A DNA stretch of 54,042 bases from Deltaproteobacteria bacterium (GCA_029565465.1 JAKQOD010000491.1:1-54042); one strand, 5' to 3'; counted from the first letter of the stretch, positions 25,277-34,319 are shown. Numbers and translations are program-made. Notes: generated from the sequence alone by a model not told the origin.

Positions 25277-25686
25277 CGCTTCGTTAGCTTTAGCTCCGCG
25301 ACGCTTGCGGCAACCTGTTTGGTTCGCTTTGCTGGCATAGCGGTACCGTCGACGGTGATTGCAAAGACGGGGCCGTTTGGCAGTTCGGCTAAGAGTAGCT
25401 CGTGGAACTGCGGATAGTTTTCGCCGTCGGTGAATTGGCTTAGTTCATTTTCGTCGACGCCAAACAGCGCAAACGGCACGGCTTGGCCAGAAAAACTTGG
25501 CTGGCCGTCTTCCCAGGTCATCACATCGGCAAAGTCGCCGGCAGAGCAGTCACCAAAGACGCCGTCAATAAATGCTTCCTTGTCCTGTAGTGCTGCCCAA
25601 TCAAATACCAGCGTTGGCTCCTCGCGGTCACCAAGCTTGCCAAGCACGTGTTTGCCAATGAGTCCAATCAGGTCGTTTAATGTCAT
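25273..25686 (-). CDS. Hypothetical acidic protein
   Basis: 137 residues from ATG 25686 (MTLNDLIGLIGKHVLGKL); a longer frame upstream is less likely because its extension is basic and low in coding character. The protein is acidic, without signal peptide. It contains ALQDKEAFIDGVFGDCSAGD and FGVDENELSQFTDGENYPQF, alternating strands and helices as in small SMI1-like or YfbM-like domains, but I recognise no family. Its stop codon overlaps that of the converging UDG-like gene. The promoter lies in the 254-bp divergent region shared with the cytochrome peroxidase gene. Confidence 0.6.
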   Translation of the reverse strand: MTLNDLIGLIGKHVLGKLGDREEPTLVFDWAALQDKEAFIDGVFGDCSAGDFADVMTWEDGQPSFSGQAVPFALFGVDENELSQFTDGENYPQFHELLLAELPNGPVFAITVDGTAMPAKRTKQVAASVAELKLTKR

Positions 25687-25940
25687 GCTTGCAACGATAA
25701 GCAAGGGCCGCCGCCAATGGGCGTCGAACGGCGAAAATATCGACGACAAGGTGTGTGCTTGCACCGCTCATCGTCGATAAGCGGTCGTGAGATCTAGAAT
25801 AGGTCCCTCGTGCAAATGTTCTACACTGCGCGCTGGCGCTCGGGGTTAGCTACTCGCAGCGCTGGAATCGCGCAGAAATGCGCCGATTGCTGCGTGCGAG
25901 TTTTGGCACACGCGATGCAGCGAATAGCGCCATGGGTTCC

Positions 25941-27041
25941 ATGAAACTAGGCGTACCGATCTCCGTTGCTGTCATGCTCGCTTGCAGCGTCGTCGTTGGC
26001 TGCAAGTCAAAACCAAAGGCTGCCGTCGAGCCAGCGCCAAGCGTGGTAACCGCGCCGGTGGCGGCCGCAGCGCCCAAGCTCGATCTGGTGCAGGCGCGCG
26101 CGATGTTCAAGCCGTTGCCGACGCGTTTTGATTCGGCAACGAACCCGGCAACACCAGCGAAGATAGCGTTGGGCCGGATGCTTTATTATGAGACCCGGCT
26201 ATCCAAAGCGCAGGAGCTTTCTTGCAATAGCTGTCATCAACTCGATAAGGGCGGCGTCGACGGCGTGCAGTTTTCGACAGGGCACAAGAGCCAACTCGGC
26301 GGCCGCAACTCACCAACGGTGTTCAATGCCGCTGGCCAGGTCGCCCAGTTCTGGGACGGGCGTGCGCCAACCGTCGAGGAACAGGCTAAGGGCCCCATTC
26401 TCAATCCGGTTGAGATGGCAATGCCAGACCCAGCGCACGTGCTGGTGGTGTTGCGTTCGATTCCTGGCTACGTCGCGGCATTCAAGCAAGCATTTCCCGC
26501 TGATAAGGATCCGATTAGCTATGACAACTTTGGCAACGCGATCGGAGCGTTTGAACGCGGCCTCGTGACGCCAACTGCGTTTGATGCCTTTGTCGCTGGC
26601 AAGGATGACGCACTCTCGCCAGCGGCGCGTGACGGGCTCGCTTTGTTCATGACGACCGGTTGCGCTACATGCCACAATGGCGTGCTCGTTGGTGGTGCGA
26701 TGTACATGAAGCTCGGCGTGACTGCGCCGTATCAAAACCAGAAGGACCAGGGTCGATACGATCTGACCAAGAACGAAGCCGACCGGATGTTCTTTAAAGT
26801 ACCCACGTTGCGCAACGTCGCGGCCACGGCGCCGTATTATCACGATGGGTCAGTCACGGATCTCACCACGGCAGTGCAGACCATGGCGCAGCTACAGCTC
26901 GGCAAGACACTCTCTGCGACCGACACTGCTTCGATCATCAGCTTCTTACAATCACTCAGTGGCTCCGTCGCTGCTGACTACATTGCCAAGCCGATGTTGC
27001 CGCCATCGGGGGCTACCACGCCGAAGCCTGATCGGACCTAA
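25941..27041 (+). CDS. Dihaem cytochrome c peroxidase lipoprotein (MauG/CcpA type)
   Basis: 366 residues from ATG 25941 (ATG 25932 is three codons earlier). The signal ends SVVVGC, giving a lipoprotein. After an Ala/Pro linker the enzyme begins LGRMLYYETRLSKAQELSCN, with the first haem site CNSCH, and continues with the second haem site CATCH in FMTTGCATCHNG. VPTLRNVAATAPYYHDGSV is the family's distal segment. Bacterial dihaem peroxidases reduce hydrogen peroxide with electrons from cytochrome c in the periplasm; MauG-like members modify proteins. Length, haem spacing and the Tyr-Tyr-His-Asp-Gly motif favour the peroxidase group. Single gene. Confidence 0.9.
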   Translation: MKLGVPISVAVMLACSVVVGCKSKPKAAVEPAPSVVTAPVAAAAPKLDLVQARAMFKPLPTRFDSATNPATPAKIALGRMLYYETRLSKAQELSCNSCHQLDKGGVDGVQFSTGHKSQLGGRNSPTVFNAAGQVAQFWDGRAPTVEEQAKGPILNPVEMAMPDPAHVLVVLRSIPGYVAAFKQAFPADKDPISYDNFGNAIGAFERGLVTPTAFDAFVAGKDDALSPAARDGLALFMTTGCATCHNGVLVGGAMYMKLGVTAPYQNQKDQGRYDLTKNEADRMFFKVPTLRNVAATAPYYHDGSVTDLTTAVQTMAQLQLGKTLSATDTASIISFLQSLSGSVAADYIAKPMLPPSGATTPKPDRT

Positions 27042-27148
27042 CACACGGCGTATCTTGGCATCATGCGCCGTGCTCGCGGTGCTTCGACATCGCGCATAAC
27101 CTGCATCTGCAGTCGCATTGCGCGCTGTCCTCGCGTTACCCTCGCGAC

Positions 27149-30052
27149 ATGATTCACCCGGGCAAGTTGCAGGCTGCACATCAACGCTCGCTCGTTGTTA
27201 CATGTGGCCTATTGATTGTTAGCGCACTGCTGAGTGTTGGGTGTGTGCCTTCTCCGACCATAGCCTGTGCCAACGGATCGATCTGCAGCAGTGGGCAAGT
27301 GTGCGTGGAAACAGCCGTCGACACGTTCTGTGCTACCCCGGCGCAAGTTGCCGCATGTGTTGGTGTCCCGGATGGTGCAGAATGCGGTGAACCGACGGAT
27401 TTTACCCGCTGTCGGAACGGCTTCTGCCAACCAGCGTTGTGCGGCAACGAGGTGATCAACTCCGAGGCCGGTGAAACTTGTGAAGTCGGCGTTGTTATCA
27501 ACGAACCTAGCTGCACGCAGCGCGGCTACGATAGTGGTGTGGTCGGTTGTACCGAATGCACCGTTGATACCAATGGTTGTGAACACTACTGCGGTGATGG
27601 TGTTGCCGACGCCGATGAAGAGTGTGATGGCGAAGATGTGAATGCAGAGTTGGCGCTGACTTGTGCAAAAATTGTCGAGACAGCGCCCAAAACTGGAGCC
27701 GTAGTTTGTTCGCGAGACTGTCGACTCGATGTGAGCGACTGCCGATCGCTGTTGCGCTCGGACCGTATCGTGACGCTGCCGCCGATACCGGAGTCGGTCG
27801 GCGCCAACAACCCAGTCAACGCCCGTACCGCAGCTGTCGTCGCTGAGAACGACGTTTGGGTGGTTGAAGCTGCAGGATCCGGCGCAACTGCGGTGAGCTA
27901 TTTCGCGCACTGGACGGGCGATCGGTGGCGGCGCGCTGCAATTGAAACAACCTTTCAGAAATCTGGGTTATGCGACGCCATGTGGGCCACGTATGGCACT
28001 GCATTTGCCGGTTGTAGCAATGGTGAGGTGATCACGTTTCAAGGCAACGTTGGCACCAGCAATGCAGTCGGTGATGCCGGCGTTGCAATAACAGGCCTCT
28101 GGGGCTTTGCAGCGAATGATGTGTGGGCTGCCCAAGGCCAAAAAGTGTTGCACTACAACGGGACTAGTTGGCCTGAAGATAGTGACTGGGCTGCGCTGGG
28201 GGTGGCGACGACAGGGACCATTGTTGCCATTAGTGGTGATGCGGAAAACCTTTTTGTCTTGACCGACACGGCACTGTTTCATCGTCCTCGTGACGTGACG
28301 GGGAGCTGGACCATCGCGGCCGCGCAGCCGTCTCCGCCGTTTCGCCAAATGAATGTTGTCGATCAGAACCATGTTTGGTTAGTGACGGATGCTCCGCCAG
28401 CAGGCCTGCTACCTCCTGAAGTCAAACTGTTCACCGATGGGCAAGTTTTTGCTGTCACGCTCCCGCCCGGCGAGGCGCTGGAATCGGCATCGAAAGTGCT
28501 CGCAGGCTCCACTAGTTCGTTTTATGTCGACGGAAAGACGTTGCGCCGCTTCATTGTGACCGGCCCTGCACCGGCACCTTCGACGATCACGGCGGCGATG
28601 GCTGCGAAAACCGACGTTGGCGATGGGCTTGCCGCCGCCAATGCCAATTCGATCTGGATATTTCGTGCGAACTTGACAGTCAAAGTTCGCAGTTCGTTGG
28701 TTGAAGGCTTAGGGGGAATTCCACCGTCACTAACCGGCGGGCGGCAACACATTGTGCAAGGCGTCGACGGTAGCGTGTATTTCGCGGTGTCTGACACGGA
28801 ACTATTCGTTAAGCGAAGCCCAGTCAAACCAGTTGAGACTATCAACAGTAGCGAGTCGCTTCCCTTCGGGATGGCGCTTATTGATGCGATCGCACCGATT
28901 GAAGGACCTGGCGACGCAGAACTATTGGTGCTTGCCGCAAACAAATTGCGGGTTCTGAACCGCGATGCGAATACGCTAACTTATACTACGGCCGAAAAAG
29001 TGCGCGGCATATGGGCTGATGGTCGCCGTGGGTTCGTCGTCAACGACACGGACCTATTTCGTTACCAAGGCATTGCCGCCGCTGCATGGACGAGTTTGGG
29101 CAATGTTCATCCTGGCACCGTGCTGATGACGGGAGGTCGAGTTAATGAAACTGATTTTGTTTGGATCGTGACAGGTACTCCAGCAATCGCTGGTGTTGCT
29201 ATGCCGAAGCTGCAACGGTTCACCATCACGGGATCGGTTGCTAGTGCCGAGGATATCACGTTGCCGTCGATTACAACGATCACGGCAGTTTGGAGTAGCG
29301 GACCCGATCTTTGGATCGCAGGTTCAATGAGCGGTACCCCGACCTACTTGGCAAGATGGGTTAATGGCAAGTGGATCTTCTACGATGTGCCCCAAGCCGC
29401 CGGGGTGCTCCCCACCATTTCGCAATTGTGGAGTGACCAACCGGGCCAAATTTGGGTGCTGCGGCGAGTAGGGCAGGTCAGCCTGGTTGTCACACTGCTA
29501 CATTTCGATGGTAGTCGGTTGACCTTGCTTGATACCGATGCCGCTGAGGCTGCGCAACGGGATTCGCTGCACGTTGTTAGCCGTGCACCTAGCAAGCAAC
29601 TAATGTCGTTAATCAAGGTCGGCAACACTGGGTATCGCTTAGGTCAGTACGTTAATCCTCACCCGTCGCTTACTGGTGGCGCGTGCCCCGCGCAGCAAGA
29701 ATTGTTTTGCCGTGAAAGCGGCCATGGTGTCAGCGAAGGGCCACGCACCATCGGCACGATTGTTGGCGGCCGGTTTGGCAATGCACACTACGTGCTCAAC
29801 TCAACGTTGTCGGGCCGCATTCGTTTCGAGGGCCAATTGCCAGCGGGCGTTGAAGCAATCTGGGCGTTGCCAGACTCCTCGGGCACCTGTCCACCCGGTG
29901 CGCCTCTTGCGTTTGCCTCCAGCGGCACGAGCCAGCGGGCCGAGCAAACACTCGGTCCATCGCGCTATTTTTTAACGTTGCGACCTCGCGACCCGCTGGA
30001 TAAGACCGAATATCCCGTCGCACTTGATTACAGCTGCAATCGGCTTGATTAG
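27149..30052 (+). CDS. Giant Cys-rich beta-propeller lipoprotein (paralogue of 45221)
   Basis: 967 residues from ATG 27149. The signal ends LLSVGC. Residues about 33-205 are cysteine rich with myxobacterial disulfide repeats such as YCGDGVADADEECDGEDVNA. From about 210 to 835 the protein is beta-rich with recurring propeller words (NDVWVVEAAG, NDVWAAQGQKVLHYNGTSW, PDLWIAG, HVWLVTD), suggesting one or two WD/Kelch-like propellers. The last about 130 residues (SLTGGACPAQQELFCRESGH to ALDYSCNRLD) form a conserved domain shared almost unchanged with the 45221 protein. It should be anchored to the outer membrane and exposed. Partners unknown; no kinase gene is adjacent, unlike at its paralogue. 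Confidence 0.82.
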   Translation: MIHPGKLQAAHQRSLVVTCGLLIVSALLSVGCVPSPTIACANGSICSSGQVCVETAVDTFCATPAQVAACVGVPDGAECGEPTDFTRCRNGFCQPALCGNEVINSEAGETCEVGVVINEPSCTQRGYDSGVVGCTECTVDTNGCEHYCGDGVADADEECDGEDVNAELALTCAKIVETAPKTGAVVCSRDCRLDVSDCRSLLRSDRIVTLPPIPESVGANNPVNARTAAVVAENDVWVVEAAGSGATAVSYFAHWTGDRWRRAAIETTFQKSGLCDAMWATYGTAFAGCSNGEVITFQGNVGTSNAVGDAGVAITGLWGFAANDVWAAQGQKVLHYNGTSWPEDSDWAALGVATTGTIVAISGDAENLFVLTDTALFHRPRDVTGSWTIAAAQPSPPFRQMNVVDQNHVWLVTDAPPAGLLPPEVKLFTDGQVFAVTLPPGEALESASKVLAGSTSSFYVDGKTLRRFIVTGPAPAPSTITAAMAAKTDVGDGLAAANANSIWIFRANLTVKVRSSLVEGLGGIPPSLTGGRQHIVQGVDGSVYFAVSDTELFVKRSPVKPVETINSSESLPFGMALIDAIAPIEGPGDAELLVLAANKLRVLNRDANTLTYTTAEKVRGIWADGRRGFVVNDTDLFRYQGIAAAAWTSLGNVHPGTVLMTGGRVNETDFVWIVTGTPAIAGVAMPKLQRFTITGSVASAEDITLPSITTITAVWSSGPDLWIAGSMSGTPTYLARWVNGKWIFYDVPQAAGVLPTISQLWSDQPGQIWVLRRVGQVSLVVTLLHFDGSRLTLLDTDAAEAAQRDSLHVVSRAPSKQLMSLIKVGNTGYRLGQYVNPHPSLTGGACPAQQELFCRESGHGVSEGPRTIGTIVGGRFGNAHYVLNSTLSGRIRFEGQLPAGVEAIWALPDSSGTCPPGAPLAFASSGTSQRAEQTLGPSRYFLTLRPRDPLDKTEYPVALDYSCNRLD

Positions 30053-30100
30053 CCGCAACGCTCGCTTGCGGTTAGGCAATGCACCACCGATGGGGAAATC

Positions 30101-30343
30101 GTGGTACTCGCGCTGTTGCCTGAATTTGAGAATCGCGGCATTGGCCGAGCGCTCCTAGGACGGATGGTCCATCAGCTTGCCTCCCTCGGCAAAACTCGGC
30201 TGTTTCTGGGATGTTCTCGCAATCCGCAACATCGATCGTATGGCTTCTATCGCCATCTGGGTTGGCGCTCGACAGGCACGTTCGATGGCCACGGCGATGA
30301 AGTGCTCGAGTATTTTGCAACGTCACACGCGCCGTCGGAGTAG
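30101..30343 (+). pseudogene. 5'-truncated GNAT acetyltransferase fragment
   Basis: 80 residues if GTG at 30101 is used. The frame stays open back to the stop of the preceding gene and reads RQCTTDGEIVVLALLPEFEN then RGIGRALLGRMVH: the acetyl-CoA loop and following helix of GNAT enzymes. It goes on through a normal C-terminal half ending HRSYGFYRHLGWRSTGTFDG. The N-terminal strands and helices (motifs C and D) are missing, so a full GNAT fold is not possible. It is most likely the remnant of a gene whose 5' half was lost when the giant lipoprotein gene came to lie upstream; a short expressed product cannot be excluded. Confidence 0.65.
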
Positions 30344-30355
30344 AATGGCGGCCTA

Positions 30356-31012
30356 ATGGGAGCCTTCACCGCGCGAAAATTGCAAACGCAAGTGCTCCGC
30401 CTTGACGTCGGCGCGAAGGCCGTGTTGGTAACGCGTATCGCGCGCGGTAAAGATGCAGGTTTCGCAATGTTGGACCCTGCGACGCTCGACGACATCACGA
30501 CGAGTGCAGCGAAGCCAGCATCGTCGGTGGCAAGGTCAACCGAGCTCGCCACGCTTGGCCACGTACTGTGCGCAAATGCCAAGCTTGCATGCATTGTCGT
30601 CGACGGGATGGCTCACTTGTATAGTGCCAAAACGCGCGCACCGATTGCATCCGTGCCCGGCGGGCCGTTCGATCAAGGCCTATTTACAAAACGCTACGTT
30701 TGGCTGCGCGGCGAGTTCGGCAATGGCTTGTTTGCATTTTCTCTGCGTGCCGCACCGACGAAGTTTCCCGATCCGCTCAACCTTGCTGCAACTACGGTAA
30801 CGGCATTTGCTGTCGACCGTAGCGAGCGTTGGTGCGCGATCGGCAATAGCAGCGGATATGTTATCTGCGTCGAAGCCAAAACTGGCGAGCAACGCTTCGG
30901 TGGCCGGCCCGCCGGCGGCGGCCACGTGACAGCCTTGGCGTTTAACAAAGAAGCTGACGTGCTTTACGCTGGCAGTGCGAGTGGGATGCTAGTGCGCATT
31001 GCGCTTGCCTAG
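30356..31012 (+). CDS. WD40/PQQ-like propeller protein
   Basis: 218 residues from ATG 30356, cytoplasmic by lack of a signal. The sequence is a series of short beta blades, for example LACIVVDGMAHLYSAKTRAP, WCAIGNSSGYVICVEAKTGE and HVTALAFNKEADVLYAGSAS closing with GMLVRIALA. The last is a typical WD40-style final blade. About four blades are visible, fewer than a closed seven-blade propeller, so it may dimerise or be trimmed. It begins 12 bp after the GNAT fragment. Its 3' end overlaps the antisense PARG remnant by about 24 bp. Function would be as an interaction scaffold; partner unknown. Confidence 0.6.
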   Translation: MGAFTARKLQTQVLRLDVGAKAVLVTRIARGKDAGFAMLDPATLDDITTSAAKPASSVARSTELATLGHVLCANAKLACIVVDGMAHLYSAKTRAPIASVPGGPFDQGLFTKRYVWLRGEFGNGLFAFSLRAAPTKFPDPLNLAATTVTAFAVDRSERWCAIGNSSGYVICVEAKTGEQRFGGRPAGGGHVTALAFNKEADVLYAGSASGMLVRIALA

Positions 31013-31176
31013 CGTGGCTGCCGTGAATTCTCGACGAAACGCCGCGATCGTTGCGCCTTCACGGCTGCGACCGTAAATGGCGAACACGACGTGTTCGAAC
31101 GCACCGCAGTACGTGCCGCGTAGCCACCAACGCGAATAACACTCAACGTTTCTGCTGCGATCTCGCGACGATTCAT
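30989..31176 (-). pseudogene. Remnant of a microbial PARG (DUF2263/TIGR02452) gene
   Basis: From ATG 31176 the frame gives MNRREIAAETLSVIRVGGY, the hallmark N-terminus of microbial-type poly(ADP-ribose) glycohydrolases. A second frame, starting about 57 bases in, gives LRGTYCGAFEHVVFAIYGRS and then REGATIAAFRREF, the hallmark C-terminus of the same family, ending at 30989. The roughly 200 residues of catalytic macrodomain between them are gone and the frames do not match. So an internal deletion has removed the enzyme and left both ends. The 3' end overlaps the converging propeller gene. Identification rests on recognising both termini. Confidence 0.6.
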
Positions 31177-31181
31177 TTTAA

Positions 31182-31233
31182 TAGTGTGTGTAATACACTA
31201 ACAAGATGAGAGTTACCAGTGGGAATTGGTAAC
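31182..31233. repeat. Two adjacent inverted repeats in an AT-richer gap
   Basis: TAGTGT (31182-31187) pairs with ACACTA (31195-31200), and GTTACCA (31212-31218) pairs with TGGTAAC (31227-31233); both are perfect. They lie in the 238-bp region 31177-31414, just upstream of the PARG remnant, where I see no gene. They could be the operator or leader hairpins of the lost PARG gene. Confidence 0.4.
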
Positions 31234-31414
31234 GGCGGATAGCCCAGTTCCAACGAATATGTAAACATCTGCAATCATTTCCTAATAGATCTTCCGCTTG
31301 AACCAACCGGAAACTGGACTGACTGTCGATGGGCCACGCACGACGCCAATTGCTGCAAACCAGCAATACCAAAATCACGACGGGCACGACGTGCATCCGG
31401 TACTACGCGTTCGA

Positions 31415-32395
31415 CTACAAGCTTGCAAAATTCGCTAGCAGCTTGTCGATAAACCAGCCAGTCGCCGTTTTTCCGTCGACAATCATCGCGGTACGTTCGG
31501 CATCGGTTGGCCCAGCCGGCCGCACCGAAAGATAATAGACTGCTGCGTTGGCACCGATCTGGGTGCCATAGTTTTCGATCAATTCGTCGCGGTTGAGCAA
31601 GGTGTCGCCGCGAAACTCGCCGCCCATCAGTTCGAGCAAACAACGGTTGCGGTTGCGTCGAGCGCGACCAAGTGGCGACGCGGTATCGAGATAATAATCG
31701 GCAAGCAGCTGGCTTATTGGCCGCCGCGGTTCAAACGTGAGTCCTGCGGAACCCGCACAGCTGTGACCCATTTCAACGGCGCGCATGACCAACGGATCGA
31801 TGTCACCTTCCAAATCGGCTTTGCTCGAGAGTAGATCGAGATAGAAGTTTAAGTCGCCGGCTTTGCCGCCGCACGCAGGTTCGCTTGCTGCGGCTTCGCC
31901 CAGCGTGGTGCACGCGACATGCACCGCAACAGATGAACCTAGATCGCCAGGCCAGCCTGCGAAATCTTCGTTGAGCATGGCAACGCCCAATACTCGCGGT
32001 CGAGGGCATACCGCTGCTTCGAGCACCGCAAAGATATGGCCAACGTCTTGGCCAGTCGCAACACGATTGGTCGTGAGTGCTGCATGCAGCGGTGCCCCAA
32101 GTACCGGCCGCGGATCGGGCACTTCGATAGCGCAGGTGATGATGAGATTCCATAACGAATTCGACGAGCCGACGCTCCACGCGGTGCCGTAGTACAACTG
32201 CCGCAGCGTCGAGAGCATTGTCGATGGATCGGCGCCCAACACTTGCTCCGCTTGCGTTACCGCATCGACGTACGCTGCCATCTTAGGGTCGGCAGCGATC
32301 GATGGTCCAACTGCTGCGCCGGGCTCGTTGTCGCCGCAGGCAAAACCGGCGGCTAGCGCCAAACAAGGCAGACTCCAACGGCAACGTACTTGCAC
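31415..32395 (-). CDS. Exported protein, probable lipoprotein, unknown
   Basis: 326 residues from GTG 32395, chosen because it is directly followed by a basic and hydrophobic signal MQVRCRWSLPCLALAAGFAC; the Cys after Gly-Phe-Ala is a weak lipobox. The mature protein is mostly helical with several cysteines that may pair (ITCAIEV, EAAVCPRP, VACTT, GHSCAG, NRCLLEL). It ends GWFIDKLLANFASL. No family is recognised. It lies 64 bp downstream of a small same-strand ORF encoding an exported-like 51-residue peptide, with which it may be co-transcribed. Confidence 0.62.
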   Translation of the reverse strand: MQVRCRWSLPCLALAAGFACGDNEPGAAVGPSIAADPKMAAYVDAVTQAEQVLGADPSTMLSTLRQLYYGTAWSVGSSNSLWNLIITCAIEVPDPRPVLGAPLHAALTTNRVATGQDVGHIFAVLEAAVCPRPRVLGVAMLNEDFAGWPGDLGSSVAVHVACTTLGEAAASEPACGGKAGDLNFYLDLLSSKADLEGDIDPLVMRAVEMGHSCAGSAGLTFEPRRPISQLLADYYLDTASPLGRARRNRNRCLLELMGGEFRGDTLLNRDELIENYGTQIGANAAVYYLSVRPAGPTDAERTAMIVDGKTATGWFIDKLLANFASL

Positions 32396-32459
32396 GGCGG
32401 CAGCATAGGCCCGCGCACGCGGGGCGACTTGGATTCCGATCACAACTTTGTACCGCAGG

Positions 32460-32615
32460 CTATGCGCCAACTACGTTCAACATAGTGCCCGCAGGCAGGA
32501 TGCTGTTCGAGGTGTAGTAACGCAGGCCACTGTGATAGCCGCCCGAGAAACGCTCGTTGTCCGGAGGCATCACCGCGCCAACGACGAGAGCAAAAGGCAG
32601 GATGCGAAAATTCAT
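32460..32615 (-). CDS. Small ORF encoding a 51-residue exported-like peptide
   Basis: From ATG 32615 to TAG at 32460. The product begins MNFRILPFALVVGAVMPP, a short basic-then-hydrophobic signal-like segment, and continues DNERFSGGYHSGLRYYTSNS. It ends PAGTMLNVVGA. The tyrosine- and glycine-rich middle looks like a strand-turn-strand. It is on the same strand as, and 64 bp upstream of, the gene ending at 31415. No homologue is recalled. The rest of 32396-32763 shows no other gene. Confidence 0.4.
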   Translation of the reverse strand: MNFRILPFALVVGAVMPPDNERFSGGYHSGLRYYTSNSILPAGTMLNVVGA

Positions 32616-32763
32616 TACGCAATAATTGTATGCGCCCGGCCTGGAGTCGAGCGAATTCTGCGCGGTTGTTTAGGCAATCGGCATCGCTCCACCAGCGGGC
32701 CCGGTTCGCAGATGCGAGCCCGCGGCCAGCGAGGCAGGCTCGTGAGCGTGTTAGACTGCACGC

Positions 32764-33561
32764 ATGCGCAATAGCTGTTTGGTCTTGCTTCTGCTGGGCG
32801 CTTGCAACGGTAGTTCGTCGTCGACAACGCCGGGGGCGCCGATGATAGCAACAGCCAAAAGCGGAGCCACGCTCAACGGCGTGCACGTTGGCGACAAGCT
32901 GCAAACGGTGTGGGATAAGTTCAGTGGCCAGCTATGCGACGAGGACAGCATCGAAGCCAAAGCGGCACGGGTGGTGATCTTTGGCGACTGCAAAGCCAAG
33001 GAAAAACCGGGCTCGTTTGCGATCTACATCACCACCGGCGCAGCGCCCGCCAATGAACAAACGATTTTGGCGATGGGCTTTTTGGGCACGGGGCCAACGA
33101 TTGAAACGGTGGCGCCAGCCGCGATAGGTTCGTCCTTGCGTGCCGCCAATGCGACGCTAGGCGCGCCGCAATATAGTATGTCGTTGCGCGCGATAATTGC
33201 GACTCAGTTCGCTGGCGATGTCGCACTGCTGTCTGAAGGCGACACTGTGGTCGGTGCAGTTTATGGCCCGATGCCAAGCGATCGCGGATCGGAACGGTGG
33301 CGCGTCTTCGACCAGATGCAACGGCGGTACGGTCAACATCCTGAAGTGTTGAACCCACTGCTCTCCGTCGAGGATTGTGAAAAAGCGCTGCGTCACTCGG
33401 CCGAACTGTTTGGCGACGATCCGACCAACGTGCTCAATACCGTCAAAGCCAACGGCCGATACGACGGCGAAATCAAAGAATGTCAACGCAGCGGCACGCC
33501 AGCAAAGTTGGCCTGTGTGCTCGCTGCCAAGACCACGAAAGAGTTGCGTGCGTGTGAGTAG
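32764..33561 (+). CDS. Predicted lipoprotein, unknown
   Basis: 265 residues from ATG 32764. MRNSCLVLLLLGACNGSSSS is a compact lipoprotein signal with lipobox LGAC. The mature protein has an early domain (about 30-180) starting LNGVHVGDKLQTVWDKFSGQ, with the feel of the repeated unit in SmpA/OmlA or BamE-like proteins, where Val-Gly-Asp or Val-Gly-Met leads into an amphipathic helix. The C-terminal quarter is helical with cysteines EDCEKAL, KECQRS, LACVLA and RACE that could pair. Function unknown. It is a single plus-strand gene, convergent with the next one. Confidence 0.7.
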   Translation: MRNSCLVLLLLGACNGSSSSTTPGAPMIATAKSGATLNGVHVGDKLQTVWDKFSGQLCDEDSIEAKAARVVIFGDCKAKEKPGSFAIYITTGAAPANEQTILAMGFLGTGPTIETVAPAAIGSSLRAANATLGAPQYSMSLRAIIATQFAGDVALLSEGDTVVGAVYGPMPSDRGSERWRVFDQMQRRYGQHPEVLNPLLSVEDCEKALRHSAELFGDDPTNVLNTVKANGRYDGEIKECQRSGTPAKLACVLAAKTTKELRACE

Positions 33562-33662
33562 CCCGGTTGCAGCCGCGCCTGGCCAACGTCGTCGACGATT
33601 GCGTGTGGCGCCGCATCAGCTTGCACATGCAACGCACGTGCTTTAGGGTTCAACTGCGTTGC

Positions 33663-34319
33663 TCATTGGATGCTTACTTGAATGACTGAGTAATTCGGCG
33701 TCGCCTTGAACGTGCACGCTTGGCCGGTACAGCCTTCGTCGTTATTCCAAAACGTAACGGTACCACCGGTGACCGTAACCGTTACTGATGCACCGACGGT
33801 AAACAGGCCAAATGCGCTAGGCCAGCGATTCACCAAACCAGCAGGGACCGACGACAAAGTTGCTGGCGGCGCGTTGACCGGCGTAATTGCGTTGAATTGC
33901 ACCAACCCTTGATGGTTGTTGCTGACATGTGCGGCTGACCAAGCTGTCGCAGTGGCACACGTTGGAGATTTGAATGTGCCGGTTGCCATCGCGGCGGTTA
34001 TCGTGCCTTGAACTTCGATGCCTGCACGCGAATATTGAAACGAACCGTCGGGGTTCAAAATAACTTCCGCAGTTGGCACATAACCGCACGGCGTCTTGAG
34101 CAGCGTGACAACGTCGTTGACCACGGATATGGCTTCGATCGTGCTAGGGTCGGTTGAGCCGTTGCTCCATGTACCCGTGCGCGTTGAACCGGGCGGGCAG
34201 ACTGGCGCGTCGACATTGTTTCCATCTGCACTGGACTTCGGATCGCCGCAGCTCAGCACGGCGCAGATACTTGCAGCGAACGTCAGCGTGCCTAGGCGTC
34301 GCCTCGAAGAAATTGCCAT
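33663..34319 (-). CDS. Predicted lipoprotein, unknown
   Basis: 218 residues from ATG 34319. The signal runs through SICAVLSCGDPKSS, a lipobox ending LSC. The mature domain is beta-rich and threonine-rich with VTVTVTGGTVTFWNNDEGCT near the end and several cysteines (VCPPG, TPCGY, SPTCAT, GCTGQACTF), suggesting disulfide-stabilised beta sheets of lipocalin or META type. The arrangement is similar in style to the small lipoprotein at 1636: a short signal, a linker and one beta domain. I do not recognise a family. Monocistronic; it diverges from the aminotransferase gene over 77 bp. Confidence 0.7.
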   Translation of the reverse strand: MAISSRRRLGTLTFAASICAVLSCGDPKSSADGNNVDAPVCPPGSTRTGTWSNGSTDPSTIEAISVVNDVVTLLKTPCGYVPTAEVILNPDGSFQYSRAGIEVQGTITAAMATGTFKSPTCATATAWSAAHVSNNHQGLVQFNAITPVNAPPATLSSVPAGLVNRWPSAFGLFTVGASVTVTVTGGTVTFWNNDEGCTGQACTFKATPNYSVIQVSIQ

